Positions 1 through 7,848 of a DNA stretch of 39,153 nucleotides are shown piece by piece. Made by a program: the position numbers and the translations under genes. The stretch comes from Clostridia bacterium (GTDB lineage: Bacteria > Bacillota > Clostridia > Oscillospirales > CAG-272), in NCBI GenBank assembly GCA_017446155.1, contig JAFSRI010000021.1, forward strand, positions 1-39,153, written 5' to 3'. The notes under the pieces are model-generated. The model made no database searches. It was not told where the DNA came from and saw only the letters and a list, made by a program, of their open reading frames with translations. The number at the start of each line of letters is the position of its first letter. Position 1 is the stretch's first letter.

Positions 1-81
1 ATCTATTTCTACAACTACCAACGCATTCAGCTTAAAACAAAACTGACTCCGATGGAATACCGAAGCCAGTTTGTTGCTTAA
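1..81 (+). CDS. IS3-family transposase OrfB, C-terminal end (partial)
   Basis: This is the last 26 codons of a reading frame that enters from outside the window and stops at TAA 79-81. The peptide contains NYQRIQLK, then LTPMEYRSQ, which is the typical end of the integrase-type OrfB transposase of the IS3 family (IS150-like): an asparagine-rich 'YNxxRxQ' followed by 'LTPxEYR'. The DDE catalytic core lies upstream and cannot be seen, so it cannot be told whether the element is intact. A matching terminal inverted repeat follows about 35 bases downstream. The identification is from peptide pattern alone. Confidence 0.8.
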   Translation: MYFYNYQRIQLKTKLTPMEYRSQFVA

Positions 82-116
82 TCTTTTATTCTTGTATCAT
101 AGGGGCTTTTTTGTGC

Positions 117-141
117 TGTCCGTACAATTTGGGGCACTTCA
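117..141 (+). mobile_element. Right terminal inverted repeat of the IS3-family element
   Basis: Read on the minus strand this segment starts TGAAGTGCCCCAAATTGTAC and ends GGACA, which resembles IS3-family (IS150-like) terminal repeats: a 5' TG end and a run of C followed by AAA. It lies shortly after the transposase stop codon, as expected for the right end. The other end and any target-site duplication are outside the window, so the exact boundary near 141 is an estimate. Confidence 0.6.
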
Positions 142-162
142 AATCGGGAATAAGGATTTTCA

Positions 163-702
163 CTATTTTACTATCTCAACGTCGGAAAGCCGAAAACAAA
201 CGAACTCGCCGTCAAAAAAAGTGTCGAACCGTCCTATCACCGTAAAATCTTCATATGGTTCCGGGAAAAGTGCCGAATCCGATTCATCCCTCAACACCAA
301 AATAAACTCAGCGCCCGCCGCACAGCACGATGCGGCTTTTGTAATTGATATGGCCGGGAAATATTCGTTTAGCACATAGTCGTAATATGAAAAATACATT
401 CCGTCGAGTTTAAAAACCTGCCCAATGTAGTCGGCTGTTTTTTGCTCGACGTCATACATACATGATGATAGAATTATGGAATTCATCGAGCTGAAATCGA
501 TGTCTACGTCTTTGTCCGTATATGGCGTTGTGCGTGCAACGGAGACCGGTGACTCGGTGCTCGACGAATCAAGAGTAATAATATCCGTTTCCGCGATGTT
601 TTGCGAAGAATTATTTGTTATCTCATCCACGTTGGATATTCCGCATGAAAACATTGCCGAAATAATAATAATTGCAAGCACCAATGCTACCGTTTTTTTC
701 AT
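163..702 (-). CDS. Small putative lipoprotein with a Cys-Cys motif
   Basis: A 179-residue protein with a lysine-led hydrophobic signal (residues 1-18) and Cys20 in an imperfect lipobox (MFSC), so it is probably a secreted lipoprotein. A Ser/Thr/Asn-rich linker spans about 22-65. The C-terminal part (about 80-179) runs 'GQVFKLDGMYFSYYD', then a CC pair at 126-127 before 'GAEFILVL', and ends with a short beta-rich stretch. This pattern resembles small OB-fold-like domains of Firmicutes lipoproteins and of the YcgQ/TIGR03943 group, where a CCxxG-like segment precedes a beta strand; that relation is only suggestive. A purine-rich ribosome site (AAAAAGGGGG) precedes the ATG and a good promoter lies at 751-780. 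The gene faces the IS end, and its stop is about 20 bases from the inverted repeat. Function unknown. Confidence 0.75.
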   Translation of the reverse strand: MKKTVALVLAIIIISAMFSCGISNVDEITNNSSQNIAETDIITLDSSSTESPVSVARTTPYTDKDVDIDFSSMNSIILSSCMYDVEQKTADYIGQVFKLDGMYFSYYDYVLNEYFPAISITKAASCCAAGAEFILVLRDESDSALFPEPYEDFTVIGRFDTFFDGEFVCFRLSDVEIVK

Positions 703-750
703 AGAGCCCCCTTTTTCAGATTAAAGTTTTATTTATTGTTTACAACAGAA

Positions 751-780
751 ATTATATAATAAAAAACTTGTATTTGTCAA
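751..780 (-). promoter_or_regulatory. Promoter of the small lipoprotein gene
   Basis: On the minus strand a perfect -35 TTGACA (775-780) is followed by an 18-bp spacer and a perfect -10 TATAAT (751-756). Transcription would start about 40-45 bases upstream of the ATG at 702. Confidence 0.75.
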
Positions 781-889
781 TAAAAGTTAAAAATATTATC
801 AATTAAAAAGTATAACTTCGTGGGATATTAAATTTATAAACCGAAAAAAATAATTGTGCAAGCGTGATAAAAAAACAATTAAATAATGA

Positions 890-918
890 TTGATTTATTA
901 TAATATTTGTGATATAAT
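890..918 (+). promoter_or_regulatory. Promoter of the L-fucose isomerase gene
   Basis: A -35 TTGATT (890-895), a 17-bp spacer and an extended -10 TGA-TATAAT (-10 at 913-918). A short stem-loop (CCGAA at 934-938 pairing with TTCGG, loop of eight) follows in the leader, and GGAGG sits ten bases before the ATG at 984. The stem has no T-run, so it is not a terminator. Confidence 0.75.
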
Positions 919-983
919 TTTAATTAAGATAAGCCGAAAGTCAAAATTCGGTTTTAGAAAATGATTTTGGAGGAATAAAAATT

Positions 984-2774
984 ATGGCATATCCCGTAAT
1001 AGGTATCCGACCCACGATCGACGGCCGCCGCGGCCCGATGAAGCTCCGCGAAAGCCTCGAAGATCAAACAATGGCGCTTGCTAACGCCGCAAAAAAACTT
1101 TTTGAAGACAATCTTCGTTATTCCGACGGAACACCTGTAAAGGTAGTTATAGCAGACACGACGATCGGTCGTGTTCCCGAAGCTGCCGCTTGCGCCGAGA
1201 AATTCCGCAAAGAGGGCGTTGATGTCACGCTTACCGTAACGCCTTGCTGGTGCTATGGCGCTGAAACGATGGATATGGACCCGATGACAATAAAAGGTGT
1301 ATGGGGCTTTAACGGCACCGAACGCCCGGGCGCGGTTTATCTTGCTTCCGTTCTTGCTACTCACGCACAGAAGGGGCTTCCCGCATTTGGCATTTACGGT
1401 CACGAAGTTCAGGATGTAGGCGACGTTGACAAAATTCCCGACGACGTAGCTGAAAAACTTCTCAGATTCGGTCGCGCGGCTGTTGCTGTCGCTACAATGC
1501 GCGGCAAGTCTTACTTGCAGATCGGTTCCATGTGTATGGGTATCGGCGGATCTATCATAGATCAAGCTTTTATGGAAGAATATCTCGGACTCAGAGTTGA
1601 ATCTGTTGACGAGGTAGAGATTCTTCGCCGTATGGAAGAAGGAATATATGATAAAGAAGCGGTTGCAAAAGCGCTTGCGTGGACGAAAGAACACTGCAAA
1701 GAGGGAAGAGACGACAACCCCGATTTCGTTAAATTCACACCCGAACAAAAAGAAGAGCAGTGGGAATTTACCATTAAGATGTACTGCATCATAAAGGATC
1801 TTATTCTCGGCAATAAGAATCTTCCCGATAAATTCGAGGAAGAAAAAGCAGGCCACAACGCTATTTGCGCCGGATTCCAAGGTCAAAGACAGTGGACAGA
1901 CCACTGGCCGAACTGCGACTATCCGGAAGCGGTGCTCAACTCGTCGTTCGACTTCACCGGTAAGAAAGAGCCGATCGTCCTTGCAACCGAAAACGATACG
2001 TTAAACGGTCTTGGAATGCTGTTTATGAGACTTCTCACCGGAAGAGCGCAGATTTTCGCTGACGTTCGTACATATTGGTCGCCGGAAGCAACCAGAAGAG
2101 TTACGGGATATGAATTTGAAGGTCACGCAAAAGACGCGCAGGGCATAATTCACCTGCTCAATTCCGGCGCGGCTTGTCTTGACGGTTGCGGCGAATGCAC
2201 CGACGAGAACGGCAACCACGTAATGAAACAGTGGTGGGACGTAACCGAGGAAGATATAAAGAAGATGACCGACGCTACCGTTTGGTGCGAAGCCGGATTT
2301 GATAACTTCCGCGGCGGCGGCTTCTCATCTCACTATACTACAAGAGCCGAAATGCCAGTTACAATGATAAGACTTAACCTTGTAAAAGGTCTCGGCCCGG
2401 TTCTTCAGATTGCAGAAGGCTGGACGGTAAATCTCCCGGACGAAGTATCAGACACGCTTATGGAACGCACAAACCCCACATGGCCTTGCACATGGTTTGC
2501 TCCTCGCACCGACGGCAAAGAGGGTAGCCCGTTCAAGACAGCATATGACGTAATGAACAACTGGGGCGCAAACCACGGCGCTATCTCTTACGGTCATATC
2601 GGCGCAGATCTTATCACGATGTGCTCTATGCTCCGCATACCTGTCAGCATGCACAACGTTCCGGTAGAAAAGATCTTCCGCCCGGCGGCATGGAATGCTT
2701 TCGGTATGGACAAAGAAGGTCAGGATTATCGCGCTTGCGCGGCATACGGCCCGATGTACAAAAACATCAGATAA
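984..2774 (+). CDS. fucI: L-fucose isomerase
   Basis: A 596-residue protein, almost the length of E. coli FucI (591). The enzyme converts L-fucose to L-fuculose (and D-arabinose to D-ribulose) in the cytoplasm and uses Mn2+. The family signature is clear: '[12 protein letters not shown]' near 19-30, '[13 protein letters not shown]' near 88-100, and the catalytic stretch 'ATENDTLNG...[14 protein letters not shown]', where Glu336 and Asp360 match the E. coli metal ligands Glu337 and Asp361. 'NNWGANHG' near 524-531 supplies the conserved histidine corresponding to His528. The gene has its own promoter and a terminator directly after the stop, so it is monocistronic; no fuculokinase, fuculose-phosphate aldolase, transporter or regulator is next to it. 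The long reading frame on the opposite strand over its first half has no recognisable protein content. Identification is very secure; physiological substrate preference is not shown by the sequence. Confidence 0.97.
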   Translation: MAYPVIGIRPTIDGRRGPMKLRESLEDQTMALANAAKKLFEDNLRYSDGTPVKVVIADTTIGRVPEAAACAEKFRKEGVDVTLTVTPCWCYGAETMDMDPMTIKGVWGFNGTERPGAVYLASVLATHAQKGLPAFGIYGHEVQDVGDVDKIPDDVAEKLLRFGRAAVAVATMRGKSYLQIGSMCMGIGGSIIDQAFMEEYLGLRVESVDEVEILRRMEEGIYDKEAVAKALAWTKEHCKEGRDDNPDFVKFTPEQKEEQWEFTIKMYCIIKDLILGNKNLPDKFEEEKAGHNAICAGFQGQRQWTDHWPNCDYPEAVLNSSFDFTGKKEPIVLATENDTLNGLGMLFMRLLTGRAQIFADVRTYWSPEATRRVTGYEFEGHAKDAQGIIHLLNSGAACLDGCGECTDENGNHVMKQWWDVTEEDIKKMTDATVWCEAGFDNFRGGGFSSHYTTRAEMPVTMIRLNLVKGLGPVLQIAEGWTVNLPDEVSDTLMERTNPTWPCTWFAPRTDGKEGSPFKTAYDVMNNWGANHGAISYGHIGADLITMCSMLRIPVSMHNVPVEKIFRPAAWNAFGMDKEGQDYRACAAYGPMYKNIR

Positions 2775-2791
2775 AAATACTCCGAAATATC

Positions 2792-2817
2792 AAAAAGCCC
2801 GCAAACGCGGGCTTTTT
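2792..2817 (+). terminator. Terminator after fucI
   Basis: An 11-bp perfect stem (AAAAAGCCCGC pairing with GCGGGCTTTTT) with a four-base loop, followed by more T-rich sequence. The A-tract on the other side means it could also stop transcription coming from the minus-strand genes to the right. Confidence 0.85.
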
Positions 2818-2846
2818 CTTTATGCAATCGAGCAGAAAAAATTACG

Positions 2847-3530
2847 TCACTCGTTGTTGTCGGAACTTAATTTTTCATATTTGCCGAATGCACTTGTTAA
2901 AATGTAGAAAACCGGAATTGTGACGAACACCGCCCATGTCGGATGCCAAATACCCGCTATCATACCAACAGCGCAGTAAATTGCCGTAACAAAACACGGG
3001 TAATTAAAGCGGGCAATACTTTTTGAAATTATAGCATCGCCGACAGAGCCGACGACCGGTATCAAAATAAACAAAAACCAATAATTTGCCCAGCCTTGAC
3101 CGTTTGGAAGAATAAACCCGATGAGTAAATATGCTATTGTCAGAATCAAAGCGCCGAGTGGATACAATATTTCGGCTACGCGCGCTTTTCTTTTGACTTT
3201 TACATATGTTTTGCCGTCATCAACGGTAACTGTAACATCATCTTCTGAGAAAAATGCTTTTGTTTGCTGTGCGAAATGTGTCTCTTCGGTTTGTGTTGAG
3301 CCGCCGGAATTTTGTACTGTTTCGGTTTCATTTCCGTAAATCAATTCATCAAGCGTTACGCCGTATATTTTGGCAAGTTCAATTAAATTGTCGGTATCGG
3401 GCGACGATTCGGCTCTTTCCCATTTCGATACCGCTTGACGCGATACACCGAGTTTTTCCGCAAGTTCTTCCTGAGAAAGCCCTTTGACTTTTCTAAGCTC
3501 AGTCAATCTGTCTGCTGTTTTTATGTTCAT
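2847..3530 (-). CDS. XRE-family regulator with C-terminal membrane domain
   Basis: A 227-residue protein. Residues 8-62 are a clear XRE/Cro-type helix-turn-helix ('LTELRKVKGLSQEELAEKLG', then 'SRQAVSKWERAESSPDTDNL'). After a Thr/Gln-rich linker (about 70-115) come about four hydrophobic segments ('LGALILTIAYLLIGFIL', 'YWFLFILIPVVGSV', 'FVTAIYCAVGMIAGI', 'WAVFVTIPVFYILTSAF'), so this is a membrane-tethered DNA-binding protein. This arrangement is common in Clostridia, where such proteins often control a nearby membrane or stress function; the neighbouring CPBP protease is a possible partner but this is inference. I chose the ATG at 3530 because AAAGGAGGAACAACAC lies directly before it; an upstream in-frame start at 3569 would leave that ribosome site inside the gene. 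Confidence 0.88.
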   Translation of the reverse strand: MNIKTADRLTELRKVKGLSQEELAEKLGVSRQAVSKWERAESSPDTDNLIELAKIYGVTLDELIYGNETETVQNSGGSTQTEETHFAQQTKAFFSEDDVTVTVDDGKTYVKVKRKARVAEILYPLGALILTIAYLLIGFILPNGQGWANYWFLFILIPVVGSVGDAIISKSIARFNYPCFVTAIYCAVGMIAGIWHPTWAVFVTIPVFYILTSAFGKYEKLSSDNNE

Positions 3531-3611
3531 GTGTTGTTCCTCCTTTTGTCTGTGCCTGAATTCTAACATAAAAGCTATGACATATCTACCGATTTTGCTT
3601 TACATAAAAGG

Positions 3612-3626
3612 GCAACTTTCGGTTGC
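3612..3626 (-). terminator. Possible weak terminator after the CPBP protease gene
   Basis: On the minus strand GCAAC-CGAAA-GTTGC forms a 5-bp stem with a five-base loop, followed by CCCTTTTA. It lies 23 bases past the protease stop and upstream of the XRE gene. The stem is short, so termination would be partial at best. Confidence 0.35.
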
Positions 3627-3648
3627 ATAAGCTAAAAAAAGGCGTATT

Positions 3649-4434
3649 TTAGTCGTTTTTTTTGAAATCATGGCTTGTTTTGGAGTATATTTTTTGAAAA
3701 TTATCAAACCCGTGCTTTATCACGCCGTAAACAAGTGCTGCCGCGGCGATTACTGAGACAAAAACCGTGATGATAACCGTTGCGTTGTCCCAAGCGATTT
3801 CTCCGCCGAGCTGCCCGCAAAAATTATAAACTGTGTGAACGATGATGCAGGGAATTATATTTCCGCACACGAAAAGCAAAGCGGAACACATCGCTCCTAT
3901 AAGAGTCGAGTAGCCAATCTGCACCAGTACACTCCCGATGTCTGCCCCTTCGAGCAGATTTACAAAATGCAAAAGTCCGAAAATGGCAGACGCTATAAAA
4001 ATTTTGAGTATTAGTTTACCTGTGCTTTTGCAGTTTTTGCACATTAAAACCGTCAGCGTTCCGCGGAACGCCGTTTCTTCAAACACGGCGACAAGCACGC
4101 ATTCGATAATAAGCACAATTATCCAAAAAGAGTCAGCGTCCTCAACCGTTGCATTTCCGCCTATAACGGGAATAAACGGAAAATTGTTCAAAGCGACGGC
4201 GGCGCAGGGAATTATGAAAACGGCGTTAATAATTTTTCCTTTAAAAATATTTATGCCTAAATAGTTGATCGTCAATATGAATACGACAGATCCCGCCAGA
4301 CGCGAGATCATATTCGATATAAGCGAGTTGTAGATAGGATTATCAGTAGGAGTGAAGGGAAATAAAAACAGCGCGACAAACACGGCAATAGATATTATTA
4401 TCGCCGCAAGACAAAGTTTTTTAGTTATTTTCAT
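3649..4434 (-). CDS. CPBP-family intramembrane metalloprotease
   Basis: A 261-residue polytopic membrane protein of the CPBP (Abi, Rce1-like) family. The three family motifs are present: Glu119-Glu120 followed by Arg124 in 'FEETAFRGT', His156 in 'FGLLHFVNL', and His200/Asn204 in 'HTVYNFCG'. In Rce1-type enzymes these residues form the active site within the membrane. Bacterial members include self-immunity proteins for bacteriocins, and protein-processing or stress roles; which applies here is unknown. The start codon overlaps the end of the upstream Lgt-like gene by 14 bases, so the two are translationally coupled and probably work in one transcript. No bacteriocin precursor gene is evident nearby. 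Confidence 0.88.
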   Translation of the reverse strand: MKITKKLCLAAIIISIAVFVALFLFPFTPTDNPIYNSLISNMISRLAGSVVFILTINYLGINIFKGKIINAVFIIPCAAVALNNFPFIPVIGGNATVEDADSFWIIVLIIECVLVAVFEETAFRGTLTVLMCKNCKSTGKLILKIFIASAIFGLLHFVNLLEGADIGSVLVQIGYSTLIGAMCSALLFVCGNIIPCIIVHTVYNFCGQLGGEIAWDNATVIITVFVSVIAAAALVYGVIKHGFDNFQKIYSKTSHDFKKND

Positions 4435-5182
4435 GCTTTTTAACCTCCTGACGACGGCGGAGTAAGAATAGGATGACAGCGCAGAAAATCATGGCGATCG
4501 AAATGATCTGCGAAGGAGAAAGGAGCGTTGTGAGGAACGTCCCGCGATAATCTCCGCGGATAAATTCGATTAAAAATCGAAAAACACCATATGAGAGCAA
4601 ATAAATTTCAATTTGGTGGCGCTTGCCTTTTGTTATGAGGATAATAAGAACTGTTGCGAGAATAGCAAGGAAAATCGCCTCAATAAGCTGAGTTGGAATA
4701 ACGGTTTTGTCAATTTCAACCATGTGTATGCCATACCATGCGTCGGTTTCTTTGCCATAGCAACAGCCCGCCATAAGACATCCCACGCGGCCAATCGCAT
4801 GAGCTGTCGGCACAGCGCACGCAACGCAGTCTATTATGGTGAAAGCATGGCTTTTTGCGTCATATTTTCTTCCGAAAACAAAGAAAATAAACAAAAATAC
4901 AAGAACGCCGCCTAAAAGTCCGCCGGCAAATGTTGCGCCGGTATCTTCATCTACTATAAACGCTCCTCGTAAGGGAATATTATATACCGCCTGAACACCG
5001 ACCGCGGAAGCGTATCCGAAAACGACGGAAAACAAAGCGCAGACGAGCGTAAAATTAAACAGTTTTGCGCCAATTTGTGCTTTGTCGGAAATTATTCTGT
5101 AAACAACAAGTGCCGCTATTATTCCAAGCGTCAGGCATATGTCATACAGGTCTATATCGCCTAAAATCTTATACGGATACAT
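4421..5182 (-). CDS. lgt: Lgt-like prolipoprotein diacylglyceryl transferase
   Basis: A 253-residue membrane protein with about seven hydrophobic segments. Lgt moves a diacylglyceryl group from phosphatidylglycerol to the lipobox cysteine of prolipoproteins. The signature arginine is present in 'IGRVGCLMAGCCYG' (Arg132, equivalent to E. coli Arg143), and 'FRFLIEFIRGD' (202-211) corresponds to the C-terminal arginine segment around E. coli Arg239. Two residues usual in housekeeping Lgt differ: the HGG motif reads AGG at 86-88 (no histidine) and the Asn of 'GRLGNF' is Cys135. Such GCCYG forms are frequent in Clostridia and may be paralogues, so the reaction is likely but not certain. Ribosome site AAGGAG lies eight bases before the ATG, immediately after the U-tract of the terminator for the gene upstream. 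The CPBP protease gene overlaps its end. Confidence 0.8.
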   Translation of the reverse strand: MYPYKILGDIDLYDICLTLGIIAALVVYRIISDKAQIGAKLFNFTLVCALFSVVFGYASAVGVQAVYNIPLRGAFIVDEDTGATFAGGLLGGVLVFLFIFFVFGRKYDAKSHAFTIIDCVACAVPTAHAIGRVGCLMAGCCYGKETDAWYGIHMVEIDKTVIPTQLIEAIFLAILATVLIILITKGKRHQIEIYLLSYGVFRFLIEFIRGDYRGTFLTTLLSPSQIISIAMIFCAVILFLLRRRQEVKKHENN

Positions 5183-5199
5183 ATTTTCTCCTTAAAAAA

Positions 5200-5236
5200 G
5201 AATGCTTGTATCGGGACTCGCCCGATACAAGCATTC
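5200..5236 (-). terminator. Terminator of the Ig-domain surface protein gene
   Basis: A 16-bp perfect stem (5200-5215 with 5221-5236) and a five-base loop; on the minus strand it is followed by TTTTTT. It is the strongest terminator in the window. Its U-tract runs directly into the AAGGAG ribosome site of the lgt-like gene. Confidence 0.92.
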
Positions 5237-5267
5237 GCCCGTAATTATTTACTGTTTGAGTTAAAAA

Positions 5268-7211
5268 TCAGTTTTCTTTCTTTTTAACAATAACGATACC
5301 TGAACCGATTACAGCTACTGCCGCAACGATAGCGCCGGCACCTATAACGGAGCCGCAGCCGCCTGACGACGAAGCGGGCTTTGTTGTTGCTTTGGGTGTG
5401 GAGATTATAGCAGAGCCTTCAACTTTTACGGTGTAGTTTGCAGAAAGGTTTGCATAGTTGTCTGTAAATACAACTGTCTTATCTCCGGGTTCGCCGAAGT
5501 CATAACGCGTCTTATAATCTTCTGTTTTGATAACAACTGTTGATCCGTCGTCATAAACGTAGGAAACCTTGTAACCGCTTGTGTCGAGGTTTTCGCCGAC
5601 GTTGTAAGTTGTCTTAGCGCCGTCTATCGTTTCAACGAGAAGCGATTTCGGAGTTTCAACTGTTGCTGTGGTTTCGGCAGAGCAGTCGATAGCGTATGTT
5701 GCATTTGTAAGTTTAACGGAAACCGTTGTGGTTCCGGGGGTTTTTGTGTCGCTTTCAACAGTTACGTCGTTTGTGCTGAGACCGGAATCTGAGAGGGATT
5801 TTTCCGAACCGTCGCTGTAAACGCAAGTGATAGTGAGGTTATCGGCGGAGATTTTATCTCCGAAACGAACCGCATTTTCAAGTGCGTCGACTTTGATCGA
5901 TGTAACGTTTATAAGCGTGATAACGAAACTTGTGTGAGCGCCGTAGAAGTTTACGTCGATTGACTGTTCGCCGAGAGATTCGATGTTGACGTCGCCGAGA
6001 ACGAACGCGCCGAGACCGAATGTAGCTTCGTGACCGTCGTTGTACGTTACGGTGATTTCAAGGCCTGTGGGGCTGAATCCGCTTTTAACGGTCTTTACAT
6101 CATACGTCGTTGTTGTGGGCGCTGTGGAAACTTTAACTTCTTTAATACCTGTAACTTTAACGTTGAATGTCTGAGAATGTGCGCCGTATTTAATTGTTAC
6201 GGTTGAGGAAGCTGTTTCTTCGTTGAAGTTGTAGATTACGTCCGGTGCAGCTGCGTCGAGTTCTTCTTTTGTTCCGTCGGCGTATGTTGCAACGAGTTGC
6301 ATACCGCTGAGATCAACTTTGTCGCCTACATAGTAGGAAGTCTTGTCGGGAGCTTTGTTGAGGCTGAGCGCCGTTACGCTGTCCTCTTTAAGTTCGAGCT
6401 CGCTCTTATATTCGGTTACATATTTTTCGGAGCCGAAAACGATGTAGTCGATGTACATTTCAGCGCCCTTGTAAGAGCCTGTTCCGTCTGTTACGCCATA
6501 TCCGAAGGGGAAAACGAAAATATCTTTAAGTCTGGCGCCCCATCTGGGTTGAGCGTTGCCGTTTTCGTCTTTCTGCAAAGCGTCCTTATAGTTTGTGTTT
6601 GCGTTTGCAACGGACATACTGAATATATATGTTTTCCATTCGCTGGTGTTTGATTCAACCTCAATGTCCGTTATGGTATATTCCATGAACGCGCTTCCGC
6701 CGTTTGTATTGGAGTTGACGAAGCCCATTGTGAATTGATCAGCCGTGCTGGGGTTTTTGATACGGATCTTGCAATATTCCATGCCGGGGTTGTCGCTTGT
6801 TTCTTTTCCGGCGGTAATGTCAATAGCATATGAGTCCATCATAAAGGGAAGACCGGGAGCGTTGCTTGTGCCGTCAGCCTTTACATGAAGAACCTCGCCG
6901 TTATTTTCAAGTGCCCAGACGAGATTTCTGCTGGTTGTGTATGACTTGTAATATTTGGGGTCGAGATATGCGGCGCATGCCATATCGTTGTCGTCAGCCG
7001 GAGTCATGGTTATGTCTTCTCTATCCCATGAGCCGTCTGCGTTCTGTTTTGCCCATATGTTGTTTTCCTCTTTAAAATCAAGAAATTCAACGCAGGCAAC
7101 TGTTTTGCCGTTGGCAACCGTATCTTCAACGATACTGCCTGCCGTAACGGTCAAACACATAGCCTCAACGGCCAAAAGCGCTACCATCATGATTGCAATG
7201 ATTTTTTTCAT
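5268..7211 (-). CDS. Secreted surface protein with four bacterial Ig-like domains and a Gly-Cys-Gly membrane anchor
   Basis: A 647-residue exported protein. Residues 1-25 are a signal peptide. About 30-270 is a beta-rich region with many aromatic residues that I do not recognise; it could be a carbohydrate-binding-type domain. From about 275 come four repeats of the bacterial Ig-like group 3 type (Big_3), each with a 'Y.VGD.vd.sGl.v...Y.DG' core: 'SYYVGDKVDLSGMQLVATYADG', then 'SPTGLEITVTYNDG', 'FGDKISADNLTITCVYSDG' and 'YNVGENLDTSGYKVSYVYDDG'. A short Pro/Thr/Ser linker is followed by 'SSGGCGS' (615-621), a hydrophobic helix and KKKEN. No LPxTG motif is present. Residues resemble those of cell-wall glycan- or matrix-binding proteins. 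It has its own promoter and terminator, so it is monocistronic. A ribosome site (AAAGGAA) lies upstream of the ATG. Confidence 0.85.
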   Translation of the reverse strand: MKKIIAIMMVALLAVEAMCLTVTAGSIVEDTVANGKTVACVEFLDFKEENNIWAKQNADGSWDREDITMTPADDNDMACAAYLDPKYYKSYTTSRNLVWALENNGEVLHVKADGTSNAPGLPFMMDSYAIDITAGKETSDNPGMEYCKIRIKNPSTADQFTMGFVNSNTNGGSAFMEYTITDIEVESNTSEWKTYIFSMSVANANTNYKDALQKDENGNAQPRWGARLKDIFVFPFGYGVTDGTGSYKGAEMYIDYIVFGSEKYVTEYKSELELKEDSVTALSLNKAPDKTSYYVGDKVDLSGMQLVATYADGTKEELDAAAPDVIYNFNEETASSTVTIKYGAHSQTFNVKVTGIKEVKVSTAPTTTTYDVKTVKSGFSPTGLEITVTYNDGHEATFGLGAFVLGDVNIESLGEQSIDVNFYGAHTSFVITLINVTSIKVDALENAVRFGDKISADNLTITCVYSDGSEKSLSDSGLSTNDVTVESDTKTPGTTTVSVKLTNATYAIDCSAETTATVETPKSLLVETIDGAKTTYNVGENLDTSGYKVSYVYDDGSTVVIKTEDYKTRYDFGEPGDKTVVFTDNYANLSANYTVKVEGSAIISTPKATTKPASSSGGCGSVIGAGAIVAAVAVIGSGIVIVKKKEN

Positions 7212-7293
7212 GCCGATAAATTCCTTTCAAAATAATTGATTTGTTTTTGCGGTTGCCCCGTATTGTCAACGGAAGCTATATTTCCACACATTT

Positions 7294-7323
7294 ATTATAT
7301 CACCGATTTATATAAAAAGTCAA
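7294..7323 (-). promoter_or_regulatory. Promoter of the Ig-domain surface protein gene
   Basis: On the minus strand: -35 TTGACT (7318-7323), 18-bp spacer, extended -10 TGA-TATAAT (-10 at 7294-7299). The leader is about 75 bases long. Confidence 0.7.
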
Positions 7324-7416
7324 GATTTTATATGATGATGTATATGATAAATGTGAAAAAATACTGTAAAATAACTGTGAATTATGACAAAATGACGAAA
7401 AAAAGATAAATTGTCT

Positions 7417-7848
7417 TTATTTGTCGAGCATATCCGTTCTTATCTTGTGCCTTCCGCCGAGAAAGTCGGTGGTCAAAAACACATCGCATAGCTTTGCCGC
7501 TTTTTCAAACGTTATAAATCTTGCGCCGAGACACAACACGTTTGCGTCGTTATGCTCGCGGGCTAGGGTAGCATACTGCTCGTCGGTGCAGAGCGCCGCC
7601 CGAACACCTTTGTGTCTGTTTGCGGCGATGCTCATTCCTATCCCCGTTCCGCACACAAGTATCCCCGCGTCATATCCGCCGCCGATTAGTTTTTCGCACA
7701 GCGCGTCTGCATATTCAGGGTAGTGGACGGAATCCGGAGAATTTGTTCCGAGGTCGGTGCATTCATATCCTTCCTTTGAAAGATAAGAGATCAGCTCGTT
7801 TTTCATTTCCCAACCTGCATGGTCTGCTGCAAAAAGAATATGTTTCAT
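7417..7848 (-). CDS. rpiB: Ribose-5-phosphate isomerase B
   Basis: A 143-residue RpiB/LacAB-family sugar-phosphate isomerase that interconverts ribose 5-phosphate and ribulose 5-phosphate in the pentose phosphate pathway. Asp9-His10 ('ADHAG') and 'VCGTGIGMSIAANR' with the catalytic base Cys66 are present, and 'REHNDANVLCLGAR' (97-110) is the conserved C-terminal block. Length is normal (about 145-150). It is the last gene of a five-gene minus-strand operon and its ATG overlaps the tsaB stop by four bases. Only a weak AT hairpin follows, so the true transcript end is unclear. Confidence 0.95.
   Translation of the reverse strand: MKHILFAADHAGWEMKNELISYLSKEGYECTDLGTNSPDSVHYPEYADALCEKLIGGGYDAGILVCGTGIGMSIAANRHKGVRAALCTDEQYATLAREHNDANVLCLGARFITFEKAAKLCDVFLTTDFLGGRHKIRTDMLDK

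Noticed and set aside
934..951. Riboswitch in the fucI leader
   Set aside because: Only a 5-bp stem with an eight-base loop is present, and no conserved aptamer sequence.
954..1904. A 316-residue open frame on the minus strand inside fucI
   Set aside because: It is wholly covered by the well-supported fucI gene, has no ribosome site, and its translation has no recognisable domain. It is a by-product of the fucI codon pattern.
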